Shown: piece after piece, positions 45,812 through 55,267 of the stretch | Numbering within the stretch: position 1 is the stretch's first letter | Layout of the letters: each line of letters starts with the position of its first letter | Assembly (NCBI RefSeq): GCF_008124835.1 | Contig: NZ_VNHW01000004.1 | Location: 62,001-126,000 of the forward strand | Direction: 5' to 3' | Length of the DNA: 64,000 nt | From: Blastococcus xanthinilyticus | GTDB lineage: Bacteria; Actinomycetota; Actinomycetes; Mycobacteriales; Geodermatophilaceae | Notes under the pieces: generated by a model | The model's input: the letters and a program-made list of their open reading frames with translations, nothing else | Databases searched by the model: none | What the model was told of the DNA's origin: nothing | Translations under genes and position numbers: made by a program

Positions 45812-46930
45812 TCAGCGGACGTGCGAGGGGACGAACGGCGGTCGCACGACCTCGACCGCCTGCGGGCGACCGCGGACGTCGACGGCGAGCTCCGCGCCGT
45901 CCGCCACCCCGGCCGCCGTGTCGAGCAGCGCCAGCCCGATGCCGGTCTTGAGGGTCGGGGAGAACGTGCCGCTGGTGACCTCGCCGACCGCTCGCCCCGC
46001 GCCGTCGAGCACCGCCATGCCCGGGCGCGGGATGCCGCGGCCGGTGGCGCGCACGCCGCGCAGCTGCCGGGCCGGGCCGGCCTGCTTCTCGGCGCGCAGC
46101 GCCTCGCTGCCCCAGAACGCGGCCTTCCCCCAGCCGACCGCCCAGCCGGCGCGGGCCTGCACCGGCGTGATCTCCCGGGAGAGCTCGTGCCCGTGCAGCG
46201 GGTAACCCATCTCGGTGCGCAGCGTGTCGCGGGCGCCCAGCCCGCACGGCCGGATGCCGACGTCCTGGCCGGCCTCCAGCAGCGCGTCCCACAGCTCCCC
46301 GGCCCGGTCGGCGGCGACCAGCAGCTCGTAGCCGTGCTCACCGGTGTAGCCGGTCCGGCAGACCGTCACCTCCGCGCCGGCTCCCCCGGTGCCGGTCACG
46401 AAGGACATGTAGCCGATCTCCCCGGGCAGCCCGAGCAGCTCCAGCACCTGCAGCGAGCGCGGCCCCTGCACGGCCAGGACGGCGACCTCGGTGTGCCGGT
46501 CCTGCACGGTGACGCCGGCCGGCGCCGCGTCGGCCAGCCGGCCGAGCACCTCGCCGGCGTTGGCGGCGTTGGGCACCAGCAGGACGTCGTCGTCGCCGTG
46601 CAGGTAGGCGATCAGGTCGTCGACCACTCCCCCGGCGTGCTCTTCCCCGTCGGGCACGCAGCACAGCGTGTACTGCGCCTGCCCGGGCCCGATGCGGCTC
46701 AGGTCGTTGGTCAGGCACGCGTCGACGAAGGCCGCGGCCCCCGGCCCGCGCACCGTGCCGGTGCCCAGGTGGGAGACGTCGAAGAGCCCCACGCCGGTGC
46801 GCACCGCGGTGTGCTCGGCCAGGACCCCGCCCCCGGCGTACTCGATCGGCATCGACCAGCCGCTGAAGTCGGCGAGCTTGGCCCCGGCCGAGAGGTGCCG
46901 GTCGTGGAGGGGCGAGGTCAGCGGGCTCAC
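45812..46930 (-). CDS. gcvT: Glycine cleavage system T protein (aminomethyltransferase)
   Basis: The 372-residue enzyme transfers the aminomethyl carbon of glycine from lipoylated H protein to tetrahydrofolate. It has [11 protein letters not shown], the [24 protein letters not shown] region, the folate-site aspartate region [25 protein letters not shown] and [24 protein letters not shown] 46930 is preferred because TAGCGT (46938-46943) lies 7 nt before it; the earlier GTG at 46939 would lie within that hexamer. gcvP and gcvH are not in the window. Divergent from pepA. Confidence 0.93.
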   Translation of the reverse strand: MSPLTSPLHDRHLSAGAKLADFSGWSMPIEYAGGGVLAEHTAVRTGVGLFDVSHLGTGTVRGPGAAAFVDACLTNDLSRIGPGQAQYTLCCVPDGEEHAGGVVDDLIAYLHGDDDVLLVPNAANAGEVLGRLADAAPAGVTVQDRHTEVAVLAVQGPRSLQVLELLGLPGEIGYMSFVTGTGGAGAEVTVCRTGYTGEHGYELLVAADRAGELWDALLEAGQDVGIRPCGLGARDTLRTEMGYPLHGHELSREITPVQARAGWAVGWGKAAFWGSEALRAEKQAGPARQLRGVRATGRGIPRPGMAVLDGAGRAVGEVTSGTFSPTLKTGIGLALLDTAAGVADGAELAVDVRGRPQAVEVVRPPFVPSHVR

Positions 46931-47085
46931 GGCGGTCACGCTAGCCGGGGCGGGCCCCGACCGATCGGAACGGGCCTGTCGCAGGGATGCCACGCGAGCA
47001 GGTGACCTGCTGGAACGGCCCCCCGCAGCGACCCGCACCGAGCCTGCGAGGGGTGGGGAGCGGGGGGTCCTTCTACGATCGACCG

Positions 47086-48597
47086 GTGCCGCCGACGATC
47101 TCTGCCACCGACCACCCGCTCGAGAAGCTGACCGGCGACGCCGTCGTCGTCGCCGTCGGCAAGGGCCCCGAGGGGCCGCTGCCGACACCCGGCGCCGAAG
47201 CCGTCGACCGACTGCTCGGCGGGCGCCTGTTCCCCGCCCTGGCCGACCTGGGCGCCACCGGCGCGCAGGACGAGGTCACCCGGCTCCCCGCGTTCGGGCA
47301 GGGCCCCTTCCCGGTGGTCGCCGTCGTCGGGCTGGGCGCGCCCGAGGCCGCCGGCGGCTACCTGCCCGAGGCGCTGCGCCGCGCCGCCGGCTCGGCGAGC
47401 CGGGCGCTCAAGGGACGCCGCTCGGTGGTGAGCCTGCTGGCCGCCGTCGGAGGCACCCCGGACGCCGACCGCCTGCACGCGGTCGGCGAGGGCTCCCTGC
47501 TGGGCGCGTACGAGTTCACCGCCTACAAGTCCCAGCTGCCCGCCGACCGGCCGACGCCGCCGAGCGAGTTCACCATCGTCGTCCCGGGCGCCGGGGCGGC
47601 GGAGGCGGCGCTGCGCCGGGTGCGCGCGGTGGCCGACGCGGTCTGGCTGGTGCGCGACCTGGTCAACACCCCGCCGAACGACCTGTACCCCGCCGAGTTC
47701 GCGGCGCGCGGCGCGGCGGCCGGCGAGAAGCTGGGCCTGACCACCGAGATCCTCGACGAGGACGCGCTCGCCGCGGGCGGCTACGGCGGCATCCTGGCCG
47801 TCGGCGGTGGCTCCGCGCGCAAGCCGCGGCTGCTCCGGCTGTCCTACACCGGGCCCGGCGCCCGGAAGAAGATCGCCCTGGTCGGCAAGGGGATCACCTT
47901 CGACAGCGGCGGCATCTCGATCAAGCCCGCCGCCAAGATGGAGGACATGAAGAGCGACATGGGCGGCGCCGCCGCCGTGATCGCCACCGTGTGCCTCGTC
48001 GCCCAGCTCGGGCTGCCCGTCGAGGTGACCGCCACGGTCCCCATGGCCGAGAACCTGCCCAGCGGCACCGCCTACCGCCCCGCGGACGTGGTGACCTTCC
48101 GCAACGGCAAGAAGGCCGAGATCACCAACACCGACGCCGAGGGGCGCGTCGTCCTCGCCGACGCCATCGCCCGCGCCGCCGAGGACGCACCCGACGTCCT
48201 GCTGGAGACCTCGACCCTGACCGGTGCCCAGATGGTCGCCCTCGGCGCCCGGACGTCCGGTGTGATGGGCAGCGACGACCTGCGCGAGGCCGTCGTCACC
48301 GCGGCCCGGCGCAGCGGCGAGGCCGTCTGGCCGATGCCGCTCCCGCCCGAGCTCCGCAAGGGGCTGGACTCGACGGTCGCGGACTTCGTCAACGCGAACA
48401 CCGACCGGCTCGGCGGCATGCTGGTCGGCGGGCACTTCCTGTCGGAGTTCGTGCCGGCCGGGCTGCCGTGGGCGCACATCGACATCGCGGGCCCGAGCTA
48501 CAACACCTCGGCGCCGTGGGGCTACACGGTCAAGGGCGGCACCGGCGTCCCGGTCCGGACGCTGCTGGCCACGATCGAGGACCTCATCGCCGGCTGA
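47086..48597 (+). CDS. pepA: Leucyl aminopeptidase (M17)
   Basis: This 503-residue cytosolic aminopeptidase has the two-metal M17 site: [30 protein letters not shown] supplies Lys and Asp ligands and the signature [13 protein letters not shown] supplies Asp and Glu. NTPPNDLYP and the C-terminal [14 protein letters not shown] also fit. It removes N-terminal residues from peptides. TACGAT lies 6 nt before GTG 47086, so the mRNA is probably leaderless. Order gcvT-pepA-lpd-sucB follows M. tuberculosis Rv2211c-Rv2215. Confidence 0.94.
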   Translation: MPPTISATDHPLEKLTGDAVVVAVGKGPEGPLPTPGAEAVDRLLGGRLFPALADLGATGAQDEVTRLPAFGQGPFPVVAVVGLGAPEAAGGYLPEALRRAAGSASRALKGRRSVVSLLAAVGGTPDADRLHAVGEGSLLGAYEFTAYKSQLPADRPTPPSEFTIVVPGAGAAEAALRRVRAVADAVWLVRDLVNTPPNDLYPAEFAARGAAAGEKLGLTTEILDEDALAAGGYGGILAVGGGSARKPRLLRLSYTGPGARKKIALVGKGITFDSGGISIKPAAKMEDMKSDMGGAAAVIATVCLVAQLGLPVEVTATVPMAENLPSGTAYRPADVVTFRNGKKAEITNTDAEGRVVLADAIARAAEDAPDVLLETSTLTGAQMVALGARTSGVMGSDDLREAVVTAARRSGEAVWPMPLPPELRKGLDSTVADFVNANTDRLGGMLVGGHFLSEFVPAGLPWAHIDIAGPSYNTSAPWGYTVKGGTGVPVRTLLATIEDLIAG

Positions 48598-48607
48598 CCC
48601 CCCTGAT

Positions 48608-48683
48608 GATCAGGTGACCTGATCGTTCCGGGTCCTGGCTCACCGTCAGCGGTGAGCCAGGACCACCGGAGGTGAGCCAGGAC
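48608..48683. repeat. Palindrome and three copies of GGTGAGCCAGGAC after pepA
   Basis: GATCAGGTGACCTGATC (48608-48624) is a perfect palindrome. GTCCTGGCTCACC at 48632-48644 and GGTGAGCCAGGAC at 48651-48663 form a 13-bp stem, and a third copy in direct orientation lies at 48671-48683. The region is between convergent genes, so part of it may act as a terminator, but three copies exceed what a terminator needs. Confidence 0.7.
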
Positions 48684-48704
48684 GCCGGTTGCCGGCGCCC
48701 CCAC

Positions 48705-49037
48705 TCATTTGTGGCGGGCGCTCCAGTCGCGCATGCGCTGGGGATAGCCGGTGACCTGGGCGTCGTACACGGGGATGGCCAGCTCGCGGGAGAGCCGGCG
48801 GGCCACCTCCGGGCCGCCGATGCGGCGCCGGGTCCACTCCCCGTCCGAGGCGACCAGCACGATCGTCGCCTCGGTGACCGCCGTCCGCGGCTCGACGTAG
48901 CCCTCGACGCCGCGGCGGGTGGCCACGAACTCCTCCAGGTGCCGGAGATCGGTCCGCTGCGACCCACGGTCCAGCGTGGCGCGGCGCCCGTCGCCGCTCC
49001 GGCCGCGGCGGCTGCGCCACCGGTCGAACAGACCCAT
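48705..49037 (-). CDS. Conserved hypothetical actinobacterial protein
   Basis: The 110-residue protein starts MGLFDRWRSRRGR, then RTDLRHLEEFVATRRGVEGYVEPRTAVTEATIVLVASDGEWTRRRIGGPEVARRLSRELAIPVYDAQVTGYPQRMRDW. This basic protein of fixed length lies between pepA and lpd in many actinobacteria and is sometimes misannotated as an oxidoreductase; it has no cofactor motif. The stretch EATIVLVASDGEW may form a strand. GGGGAG precedes the ATG. Function unknown. Confidence 0.82.
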   Translation of the reverse strand: MGLFDRWRSRRGRSGDGRRATLDRGSQRTDLRHLEEFVATRRGVEGYVEPRTAVTEATIVLVASDGEWTRRRIGGPEVARRLSRELAIPVYDAQVTGYPQRMRDWSARHK

Positions 49038-49193
49038 CGCCGTCTCCCCGTCCTCGACCCGAGCCCGCGGTGATCACCGCGACGCAGGGGAAGCAACGGT
49101 GGTCCCGGCCAGGTCGTTCCCGGAGTGGCAGGATGGGGTCCAGCCCCCGCCCGCTCGAGCGGGGACGCCGTCCTACGCACCTGAGGAGCACCC

Positions 49194-50573
49194 GTGAGCG
49201 CACCCGCCTCCCCCGCCGACCTGGTCATCCTCGGGGGTGGTTCGGGCGGTTACGCCGCAGCCTTCCGGGCAGCGGAGCTCGGCCTGAACGTCGTCCTGAT
49301 CGAGAAGGACAAGGTCGGCGGCACCTGCCTGCACCGCGGCTGCATCCCGACCAAGGCCCTGCTGCACGCCGGTGAGGTCGCCGACCTGGCCCGCGAGGGC
49401 GAGCAGTTCGGCGTCAAGACCTCGCTGGCCGGCATCGACATGGACGGCGTCAACAACTACAAGAACGGCGTCATCTCCAAGCTCTACAAGGGCCTGCAGG
49501 GCCTGGTGAAGGCCCGCAAGATCACCTACGTGGAGGGCGAGGGCCGGCTGGTCTCCCCCACGGCCGTCGAGGTGAACGGCCAGACCTACGAGGGCAAGCA
49601 CGTCCTGCTGGCCACCGGCTCCTACCCCCGCTCGCTGCCGGGCCTGGAGATCGACGGCACCAAGGTCATCACCAGCGACCACGCGCTCGACCTGGACCGG
49701 GTACCGAGCTCGGCGATCATCCTCGGCGGCGGCGTCATCGGGTGCGAGTTCGCCAGCGCCTGGAAGTCCTTCGGCGTCGACGTCACCATCGTCGAGGGCC
49801 TCCCGCACCTGGTCCCGCTCGAGGACGAGTCCGCCTCGAAGCTGCTGGAGCGCGCGTTCCGGCGGCGCAAGATCGCCTTCGAGCTCAGCAGCCGCTTCTC
49901 CGGCGTGCAGACCACCGAGAACGGCGTCAAGGTCTCCCTCGAGAACGGCAAGGAGATCGAGGCCGAGCTGCTGCTCGTCGCCGTCGGTCGCGGCCCGGTC
50001 AGCTCGGGCATCGGCTACGAGGAGGTCGGCGTGGCCATGGAGCGCGGCTACGTCCTCGTCGACGAGTACATGCGCACCAACATCCCGACGATCTCCGCCG
50101 TCGGCGACCTCGTCCCGACCCTGCAGCTGGCGCACGTCGGCTTCGGCGAGGGGATCCTCGTCGCCGAGCGGGTCGCCGGGCTCGAGCCGGCGCCGATCGA
50201 CTACGCCGGGGTCCCGCGGATCACCTACTCCGACCCCGAGGTCGCCTCCGTCGGGTTGACCGAGGCGCAGGCGAAGGAGCGCTACGGCGAGGTCAAGACC
50301 CTCACCTACGACCTCGCCGGCAACGGGCGCAGCCAGATCCTGAAGACGACCGGCGCGGTCAAGCTCATCCAGGCGCCCGACGGCCCGGTCGTGGGCATCC
50401 ACATGGTCGGCAGCCGCGTCGGCGAGCTCATCGCCGAGGCCCAGCTGATCTACAACTGGGAGGCCGAGGCCGACGACGTCGCGAGCCTCATCCACCCCCA
50501 CCCGACCCAGAGCGAGGCACTCGGCGAGGCGCACCTGGCGCTGGCCGGCAAGCCCCTGCACGTGCACGGCTGA
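49194..50573 (+). CDS. lpd: Dihydrolipoyl dehydrogenase
   Basis: This 459-residue flavoprotein reoxidises dihydrolipoyl groups with NAD. It has the FAD motif [15 protein letters not shown], the redox disulfide [15 protein letters not shown], the NAD motif [13 protein letters not shown], a second FAD block ([10 protein letters not shown]) and the catalytic [14 protein letters not shown] with the active His-Glu pair. GTG 49194 follows TGAGGAGC. It is 46 bp before sucB, its E2 partner in the oxoacid dehydrogenase complex. Confidence 0.95.
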   Translation: MSAPASPADLVILGGGSGGYAAAFRAAELGLNVVLIEKDKVGGTCLHRGCIPTKALLHAGEVADLAREGEQFGVKTSLAGIDMDGVNNYKNGVISKLYKGLQGLVKARKITYVEGEGRLVSPTAVEVNGQTYEGKHVLLATGSYPRSLPGLEIDGTKVITSDHALDLDRVPSSAIILGGGVIGCEFASAWKSFGVDVTIVEGLPHLVPLEDESASKLLERAFRRRKIAFELSSRFSGVQTTENGVKVSLENGKEIEAELLLVAVGRGPVSSGIGYEEVGVAMERGYVLVDEYMRTNIPTISAVGDLVPTLQLAHVGFGEGILVAERVAGLEPAPIDYAGVPRITYSDPEVASVGLTEAQAKERYGEVKTLTYDLAGNGRSQILKTTGAVKLIQAPDGPVVGIHMVGSRVGELIAEAQLIYNWEAEADDVASLIHPHPTQSEALGEAHLALAGKPLHVHG

Positions 50574-50619
50574 TCGATCCCCTCCCCCATCCCGCACCGC
50601 CAGAAGGAGTCCTCCCCCG

Positions 50620-52527
50620 ATGCCGACGTCCGTCACCATGCCCGCCCTGGGCGAGAGCGTCACCGAGGGCACGGTCACCCGCTGGCTCAAGCAGGAGGGT
50701 GAGCAGGTCGAGGTCGACGAGCCCCTCCTCGAGGTGTCGACCGACAAGGTCGACACCGAGATCCCCTCGCCCGCCGCCGGCGTGCTGACCAAGATCCTCG
50801 TCGCCGAGGACGAGACCGTCGACGTCGGCGCCGAGCTGGCCGTCATCGGTGGGGACGGCGACGGCGACGGAGGTGGCGACGAGGGCGGCGAGTCCGCGCC
50901 GCCGGCCTCCGCCGAGGACGCCGACACCACTCCCCAGTCCCCCGACCAGCAGGTCGAGGACGCCGGCCCCTCCGGTGACGAGCAGCCGGCCGCCGAGCCG
51001 GAGCCCGAGCCCGAGCCGGCCCAGGCCTCCGGTGGTGGCGGTGGCGGTGGCGGTGGCGGCGAGGGCACTCCGGTGACCATGCCGGCGCTCGGCGAGAGCG
51101 TCACCGAGGGCACGGTCACCCGCTGGCTCAAGGCCGTGGGCGACGAGGTGACCGCCGACGAGCCGCTGCTGGAGGTCTCCACCGACAAGGTCGACACCGA
51201 GATCCCGGCGCCGGTCGGCGGCACGCTGCTGGAGATCACCGTCAACGAGGACGAGACCGTCGACGTCGGCGCGCAGCTGGCCGTCATCGGCACCGGCGCC
51301 TCGGGCGGCGGCTCCGCTCCCGCCCCGGCGCCCCAGCAGGAGGCCCCGAAGCAGGAGGCCCCGAAGCAGGAGGCACCGAAGCAGGAGGCACCCAAGCAGG
51401 AGGCCCCGGCCGAGCCGGAGCCCCAGGCTGCCCCGCAGGCCAAGCAGGCCGACCCGGCCAGCACCCAGCCGGGCGGCGACTACGGCGCCAGCGGCGCCCA
51501 GCCCTCCGAGTCGCCGACCGACGCGCCCCCGCCCCAGGTGGCCCCGCAGGCCCCGGCCGCCTCGGCTCCGGCGCCGTCGGGTGACGGCGGCGGCCAGTAC
51601 GTCACCCCGCTGGTGCGCCGCCTGGCCGCCGAGCGCGGCGTCGACCTCGCGTCGGTGTCCGGCACCGGCGTGGGCGGCCGCATCCGCAAGCAGGACGTCC
51701 TCGCCGCCGCCGACAAGCCGGCCGCTCCGGCGGCCTCCGCCCCCGCCGCCGGTGGGTCCGCCCCGCGCACCCCGTCCCCGGCCGCGACGCCGGACACGTC
51801 GCTGCGTGGGCGCACCGAGAAGATGTCCCGCCTGCGCACGGTCATCGCCAAGCGGATGGTGGAGTCGCTGCAGGTCAGCGCCCAGCTGACCACGGTCCTC
51901 GAGGCCGACGTCACCCGCATCGCCCAGCTGCGGCAGCAGGCCAAGGCCGGCTTCGAGGCCCGTGAGGGCGTGAAGCTCTCCTTCCTGCCGTTCTTCGCCA
52001 AGGCGGCGGTGGAGGCGCTCAAGCAGCACCCGTCGGTGAACTCCTCGATCGACCAGGCGGCCGGCACGGTCACCTACCACGACGCGGAGAACCTCGGCAT
52101 CGCCGTCGACACCGAGCGCGGCCTGCTCGTCCCGGTGATCCACGACGCCGGTGACCTGAGCATCGGCGGGATCGCGCGAAAGATCGCGGACCTGGCGGAG
52201 CGGACACGCACGAACAAGGTGACGCCGGACGAGCTGGGTGGCGGCACCTTCACGCTGACCAACACCGGCAGCCGGGGCGCGCTGTTCGACACCCCGATCA
52301 TCAACCAGCCGCAGGTGGCGATCCTGGGCGTCGGCTCGGTGGTGAAGCGGCCCGTCGTGGTGCAGGACGCGGATCTCGGCGAGGTCATCGCGGTGCGGTC
52401 GATGGTCTACCTGGCGCTCACCTACGACCACCGGATCGTCGACGGCGCCGACGCCGCCCGCTTCCTCACCACGGTCAAGGAGCGGCTGGAGGCCGGCCAG
52501 TTCCACGGCGAGCTCGGCCTCGGCTGA
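50620..52527 (+). CDS. sucB: Dihydrolipoamide acyltransferase (E2) with two lipoyl domains
   Basis: The 635-residue E2 has two lipoyl domains with lipoylated lysines at K43 and about K190 (both in TDKVDTE), and acidic or Pro/Ala linkers. The second linker holds five QEAPK repeats (51337-51411). An E3-binding domain (about 327-365, [29 protein letters not shown]) and the catalytic domain with [16 protein letters not shown] follow. M. tuberculosis DlaT (Rv2215), at the same place, serves pyruvate dehydrogenase and peroxynitrite defence, so dlaT is an equally good name. lipB, needed to lipoylate it, lies 5 kb away. Confidence 0.94.
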   Translation: MPTSVTMPALGESVTEGTVTRWLKQEGEQVEVDEPLLEVSTDKVDTEIPSPAAGVLTKILVAEDETVDVGAELAVIGGDGDGDGGGDEGGESAPPASAEDADTTPQSPDQQVEDAGPSGDEQPAAEPEPEPEPAQASGGGGGGGGGGEGTPVTMPALGESVTEGTVTRWLKAVGDEVTADEPLLEVSTDKVDTEIPAPVGGTLLEITVNEDETVDVGAQLAVIGTGASGGGSAPAPAPQQEAPKQEAPKQEAPKQEAPKQEAPAEPEPQAAPQAKQADPASTQPGGDYGASGAQPSESPTDAPPPQVAPQAPAASAPAPSGDGGGQYVTPLVRRLAAERGVDLASVSGTGVGGRIRKQDVLAAADKPAAPAASAPAAGGSAPRTPSPAATPDTSLRGRTEKMSRLRTVIAKRMVESLQVSAQLTTVLEADVTRIAQLRQQAKAGFEAREGVKLSFLPFFAKAAVEALKQHPSVNSSIDQAAGTVTYHDAENLGIAVDTERGLLVPVIHDAGDLSIGGIARKIADLAERTRTNKVTPDELGGGTFTLTNTGSRGALFDTPIINQPQVAILGVGSVVKRPVVVQDADLGEVIAVRSMVYLALTYDHRIVDGADAARFLTTVKERLEAGQFHGELGLG

Positions 52528-52613
52528 GCGAGGACGCCGGCCCGTACCACTCGCGAGCCCACGGCGGGCCCCCTCCCGGGGCCCGCCGTGGCCTGCACCC
52601 CTGAGGAGCGTCC

Positions 52614-53519
52614 GTGAAGATCGCCGTGGCCGGTGCCTCCGGGATGATCGGCGGCGCGCTGGTGCCCGCCCTGCGCGACGACGGCCACGAGGTGCTGCAG
52701 CTCGTGCGCCGCACGCCGCGTACCGCCGACGAGCACCGCTGGGACCCGCAGCACCGGCGGATCGACCCGGCCGTGCTCCGGGACGTCGACGCGGTGGTCA
52801 ACCTCGCCGGGGTGGGCGTCGGTGACCGGCGGTGGAGCGAGCGCCACAAGCAGGCGGTGCTCACCAGCCGGGTGGATGCGACGGCCACGATCAGCGAGGC
52901 CCTGGCCGATGCCGCCACCGCGGACGGGGACCGGCCGCGGGTGCTGCTCAACGCCTCCGCGGTCGGCTGGTACGGGGACACCGGCGACCGCGTGGTCGAC
53001 GAGTCCGATCCCGCCGGAGACGACTTCCTGGCCCGCGTCTGCGTGGCCTGGGAAGGGGCGACCGCACCGGCGGAGGCCGCCGGCGTTCGGGTGACCACGC
53101 TGCGGACCGGGCTGGTGCTCGGGCGGGGCGGGCTGCTGTCCCGGCTGCTGCCGATCTTCAAGGCCGGTCTCGGCGGGCGGCTGGGTAGCGGCGGGCAGTA
53201 CGTCCCCTGGATCAGCCAGACCGACGAGATCGGGGCGATCGGGTTCCTGCTGGACCACCCCGTGCCCGGGCCGGTCAACCTGTGCGGTCCGGCCCCGGTC
53301 ACGAACACCGAGTTCACCGCCGCGCTGGGCCGCGTCGTGCACCGGCCGGCCGTCCTCGCCGTCCCGCCCCCCGCGCTGTGGGTGGTCCTCGGCGAGTTCG
53401 CCCGGGTCGGGGTGCTGGCCGGTCAGCGCGCCGTGCCCGCGAAGCTCGAAGAGGCGGGTTTCCGCTTCGCCCATGCCGACGTCGAGGCGGCTCTCCGCGC
53501 TGCGGTGGCCCGCGGCTGA
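52614..53519 (+). CDS. TIGR01777-family NAD-dependent epimerase-like protein
   Basis: This 301-residue SDR-fold protein starts KIAVAGASGMIGGALVPAL and has NLAGVGVGDRRWSERHKQ, LLNASAVGWYGDTGD and WISQTDEIGAIGFLL, all marks of TIGR01777 (YfcH, Rv2216). The DUF1731-type C-terminal region ends it. The reaction is unknown. GTG 52614 follows GAGGAGCG. Its place after sucB is conserved with M. tuberculosis. Confidence 0.88.
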   Translation: MKIAVAGASGMIGGALVPALRDDGHEVLQLVRRTPRTADEHRWDPQHRRIDPAVLRDVDAVVNLAGVGVGDRRWSERHKQAVLTSRVDATATISEALADAATADGDRPRVLLNASAVGWYGDTGDRVVDESDPAGDDFLARVCVAWEGATAPAEAAGVRVTTLRTGLVLGRGGLLSRLLPIFKAGLGGRLGSGGQYVPWISQTDEIGAIGFLLDHPVPGPVNLCGPAPVTNTEFTAALGRVVHRPAVLAVPPPALWVVLGEFARVGVLAGQRAVPAKLEEAGFRFAHADVEAALRAAVARG

Positions 53520-53535
53520 GAGGTCTCCGAGCCGC

Positions 53536-55158
53536 TCAGCCCACCCGCTCCGCCGAGCCGATCCGCCAGCCCTCGGGGGTGCGGACCACGACCATCCGCA
53601 CCGCCGTGTCCGGTCGGCCGGCCACCGTGCGCAGCGCGTCGCCGTCCGGGTCCCCGGAGCGCACGACGTCGTAGTCCGGCCAGCGATCGGTGAGCAGGAG
53701 CTCGGCCCGGTCCGCGGTGGCGTCGACGACGGAGAGGTCGACGACGGCCGGCGCGAACCCCCGCAGCTGCTCACCGGCGGCGGCCAGCGCACGGGCGTGC
53801 TCCGCGTCGGCCGCCTGCAGGGCGTTGCCGGGTGCGTACACCTCGTCGAGCACCGCTGGATCTCCGCTCAGCCCGGCGGCCCGCCGTTCGTACAGCCGCG
53901 CCACGACCGCCGTCCACTCCTCCTCGGTGACCGGCCGGGCCAGGTCCGGAGCGTCCGGTTCCAGCTCCTCGGCCGGCGCCGCCTCTCCGGGCAGCGGCTC
54001 CTCGGCCGCTGACGTGGGTACCGCGGGCGCCGGTGCCGGGGAGGTGGCCGCGACGGCGGAGGTGGCGGGGGTGCCCCCGCCTCCTCCCCAGCGGGTGCCG
54101 GCCCAGGCGGTGACCGCGAGCGCGGCGAGGACGATCGCCGCCACCAGCAGCCCCCGCGCCAGTGGTCCGGAGGCCGCGGCGGCCCGGAGCCGGCCGCGCC
54201 GGCGCGCGTCCGGGTCGACGACGACCGGCGCCGGCCGGGGCCGGCGACCGGGCACCACATGGGTCAGCTCGGTGCGCGCGTCCGGCCGGCCGGAGCCGGC
54301 CGCCCGGGGGGCCGCGCGCAGCCCCACCGGCTCCGGCCGGCAGGCGCGCCTCAGGTCGAGGGCGAAGGCCGCCGCGCTGCCCCGCTCGTGCGGGTTCGCG
54401 GCCAGCCCGCGGCTGATGACGGCGATCAGCTCCGGCGGCGCCTCGGGCGCCAGCTCGGGAAGGTCCGGCAGCTCGCCGCCGGCGGCGACCCCGAGGGTGT
54501 CGGCCGGACGGGCCGCGTTCCACGGGGCGATGCCGGTCAGCGCGTGGAACGCGGCCGCCGCCACCCCGAACACGTCCGACGCCGGGCCGGGCGTGCCGCC
54601 GCGGGCGACCACGGGATCGACGTAGGCAGGGGTGACCTCCGCAGCAGCCGTCTCCCCCAGCACCCGTGCGACACCCAGGTCGGTGAGCACCGGGCGCCCC
54701 TCCGCGGTGAAGACGATGTTGCCCGGCGACAGGTCACCGTGGACGACGCCGTGCCCGTGCGCGTGCGACAGCGCGGCAGCCACGGGCGCGATCGCCGTCA
54801 CCACCTCCCCCGGCCGCAGCCGGCCGCGCCGGGCCAGGAGGTCGGCGAGGCTGCCACCGTCGAGCAGGTCGAGCACCAGGGCGACCCGCGGGGCGCCGCC
54901 CCTCCGGGGCTGGTGCACCACCTCGTGCAGGCGCACCAGGTGCGGGTGGTCCAGCTCGCCGAGCAGCGCCGCCTCGCGGGCCTGCCGCGCCGGGTCGCCC
55001 GCCACCAGCACCTTGACCGCGACCGGTTCGCCACCCTCGCGGGCGACGGCCCGCCACACCTCCCCCGATGCGCCGCGGCCGAGCAGCGCCTCGAGCGTGT
55101 AGCCGGGCACCGCGGGCGGCTGGGCGGCGGGTTCCCCGGGCGGGACGACGGCGGACAT
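53536..55158 (-). CDS. Membrane Ser/Thr protein kinase with atypical catalytic loop
   Basis: The 540-residue receptor kinase has a glycine loop (LLGRGASGEVW), ATP lysine (PVAVKVLV), catalytic loop HGDLSPGN, and DLG in place of DFG. The usual HRD arginine is glycine, so the kinase is unlikely to need activation-loop phosphorylation. A basic linker, a membrane helix (about 335-358, LARGLLVAAIVLAALAVTAWAG), a Pro/Ala/Glu stalk and a C-terminal domain of about 130 residues (VTEEEWTAVVARLYERRAAG ... VVVRTPEGWRIGSAERVG) with an NTF2-like look follow. The external ligand is unknown. It is convergent with the epimerase gene. Confidence 0.85.
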   Translation of the reverse strand: MSAVVPPGEPAAQPPAVPGYTLEALLGRGASGEVWRAVAREGGEPVAVKVLVAGDPARQAREAALLGELDHPHLVRLHEVVHQPRRGGAPRVALVLDLLDGGSLADLLARRGRLRPGEVVTAIAPVAAALSHAHGHGVVHGDLSPGNIVFTAEGRPVLTDLGVARVLGETAAAEVTPAYVDPVVARGGTPGPASDVFGVAAAAFHALTGIAPWNAARPADTLGVAAGGELPDLPELAPEAPPELIAVISRGLAANPHERGSAAAFALDLRRACRPEPVGLRAAPRAAGSGRPDARTELTHVVPGRRPRPAPVVVDPDARRRGRLRAAAASGPLARGLLVAAIVLAALAVTAWAGTRWGGGGGTPATSAVAATSPAPAPAVPTSAAEEPLPGEAAPAEELEPDAPDLARPVTEEEWTAVVARLYERRAAGLSGDPAVLDEVYAPGNALQAADAEHARALAAAGEQLRGFAPAVVDLSVVDATADRAELLLTDRWPDYDVVRSGDPDGDALRTVAGRPDTAVRMVVVRTPEGWRIGSAERVG

Positions 55159-55267
55159 GCCGGGACCGTAGGCCGGATCGCGCGACCGCCGCCCGCGTTG
55201 TCCACAGGCCCGGCGTCGGTACGGCGTCCGCCCGGCCGCCGCGGTGCGGTCCGGCTACCGTCGGGCC

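Noticed and set aside
49173-51464. 763-codon minus-strand frame opposite lpd and sucB, starting with Gly/Ala/Cys repeats
   Set aside because: The apparent repeats are the reverse of the QEAPK linker codons in sucB; both opposing genes are certain.
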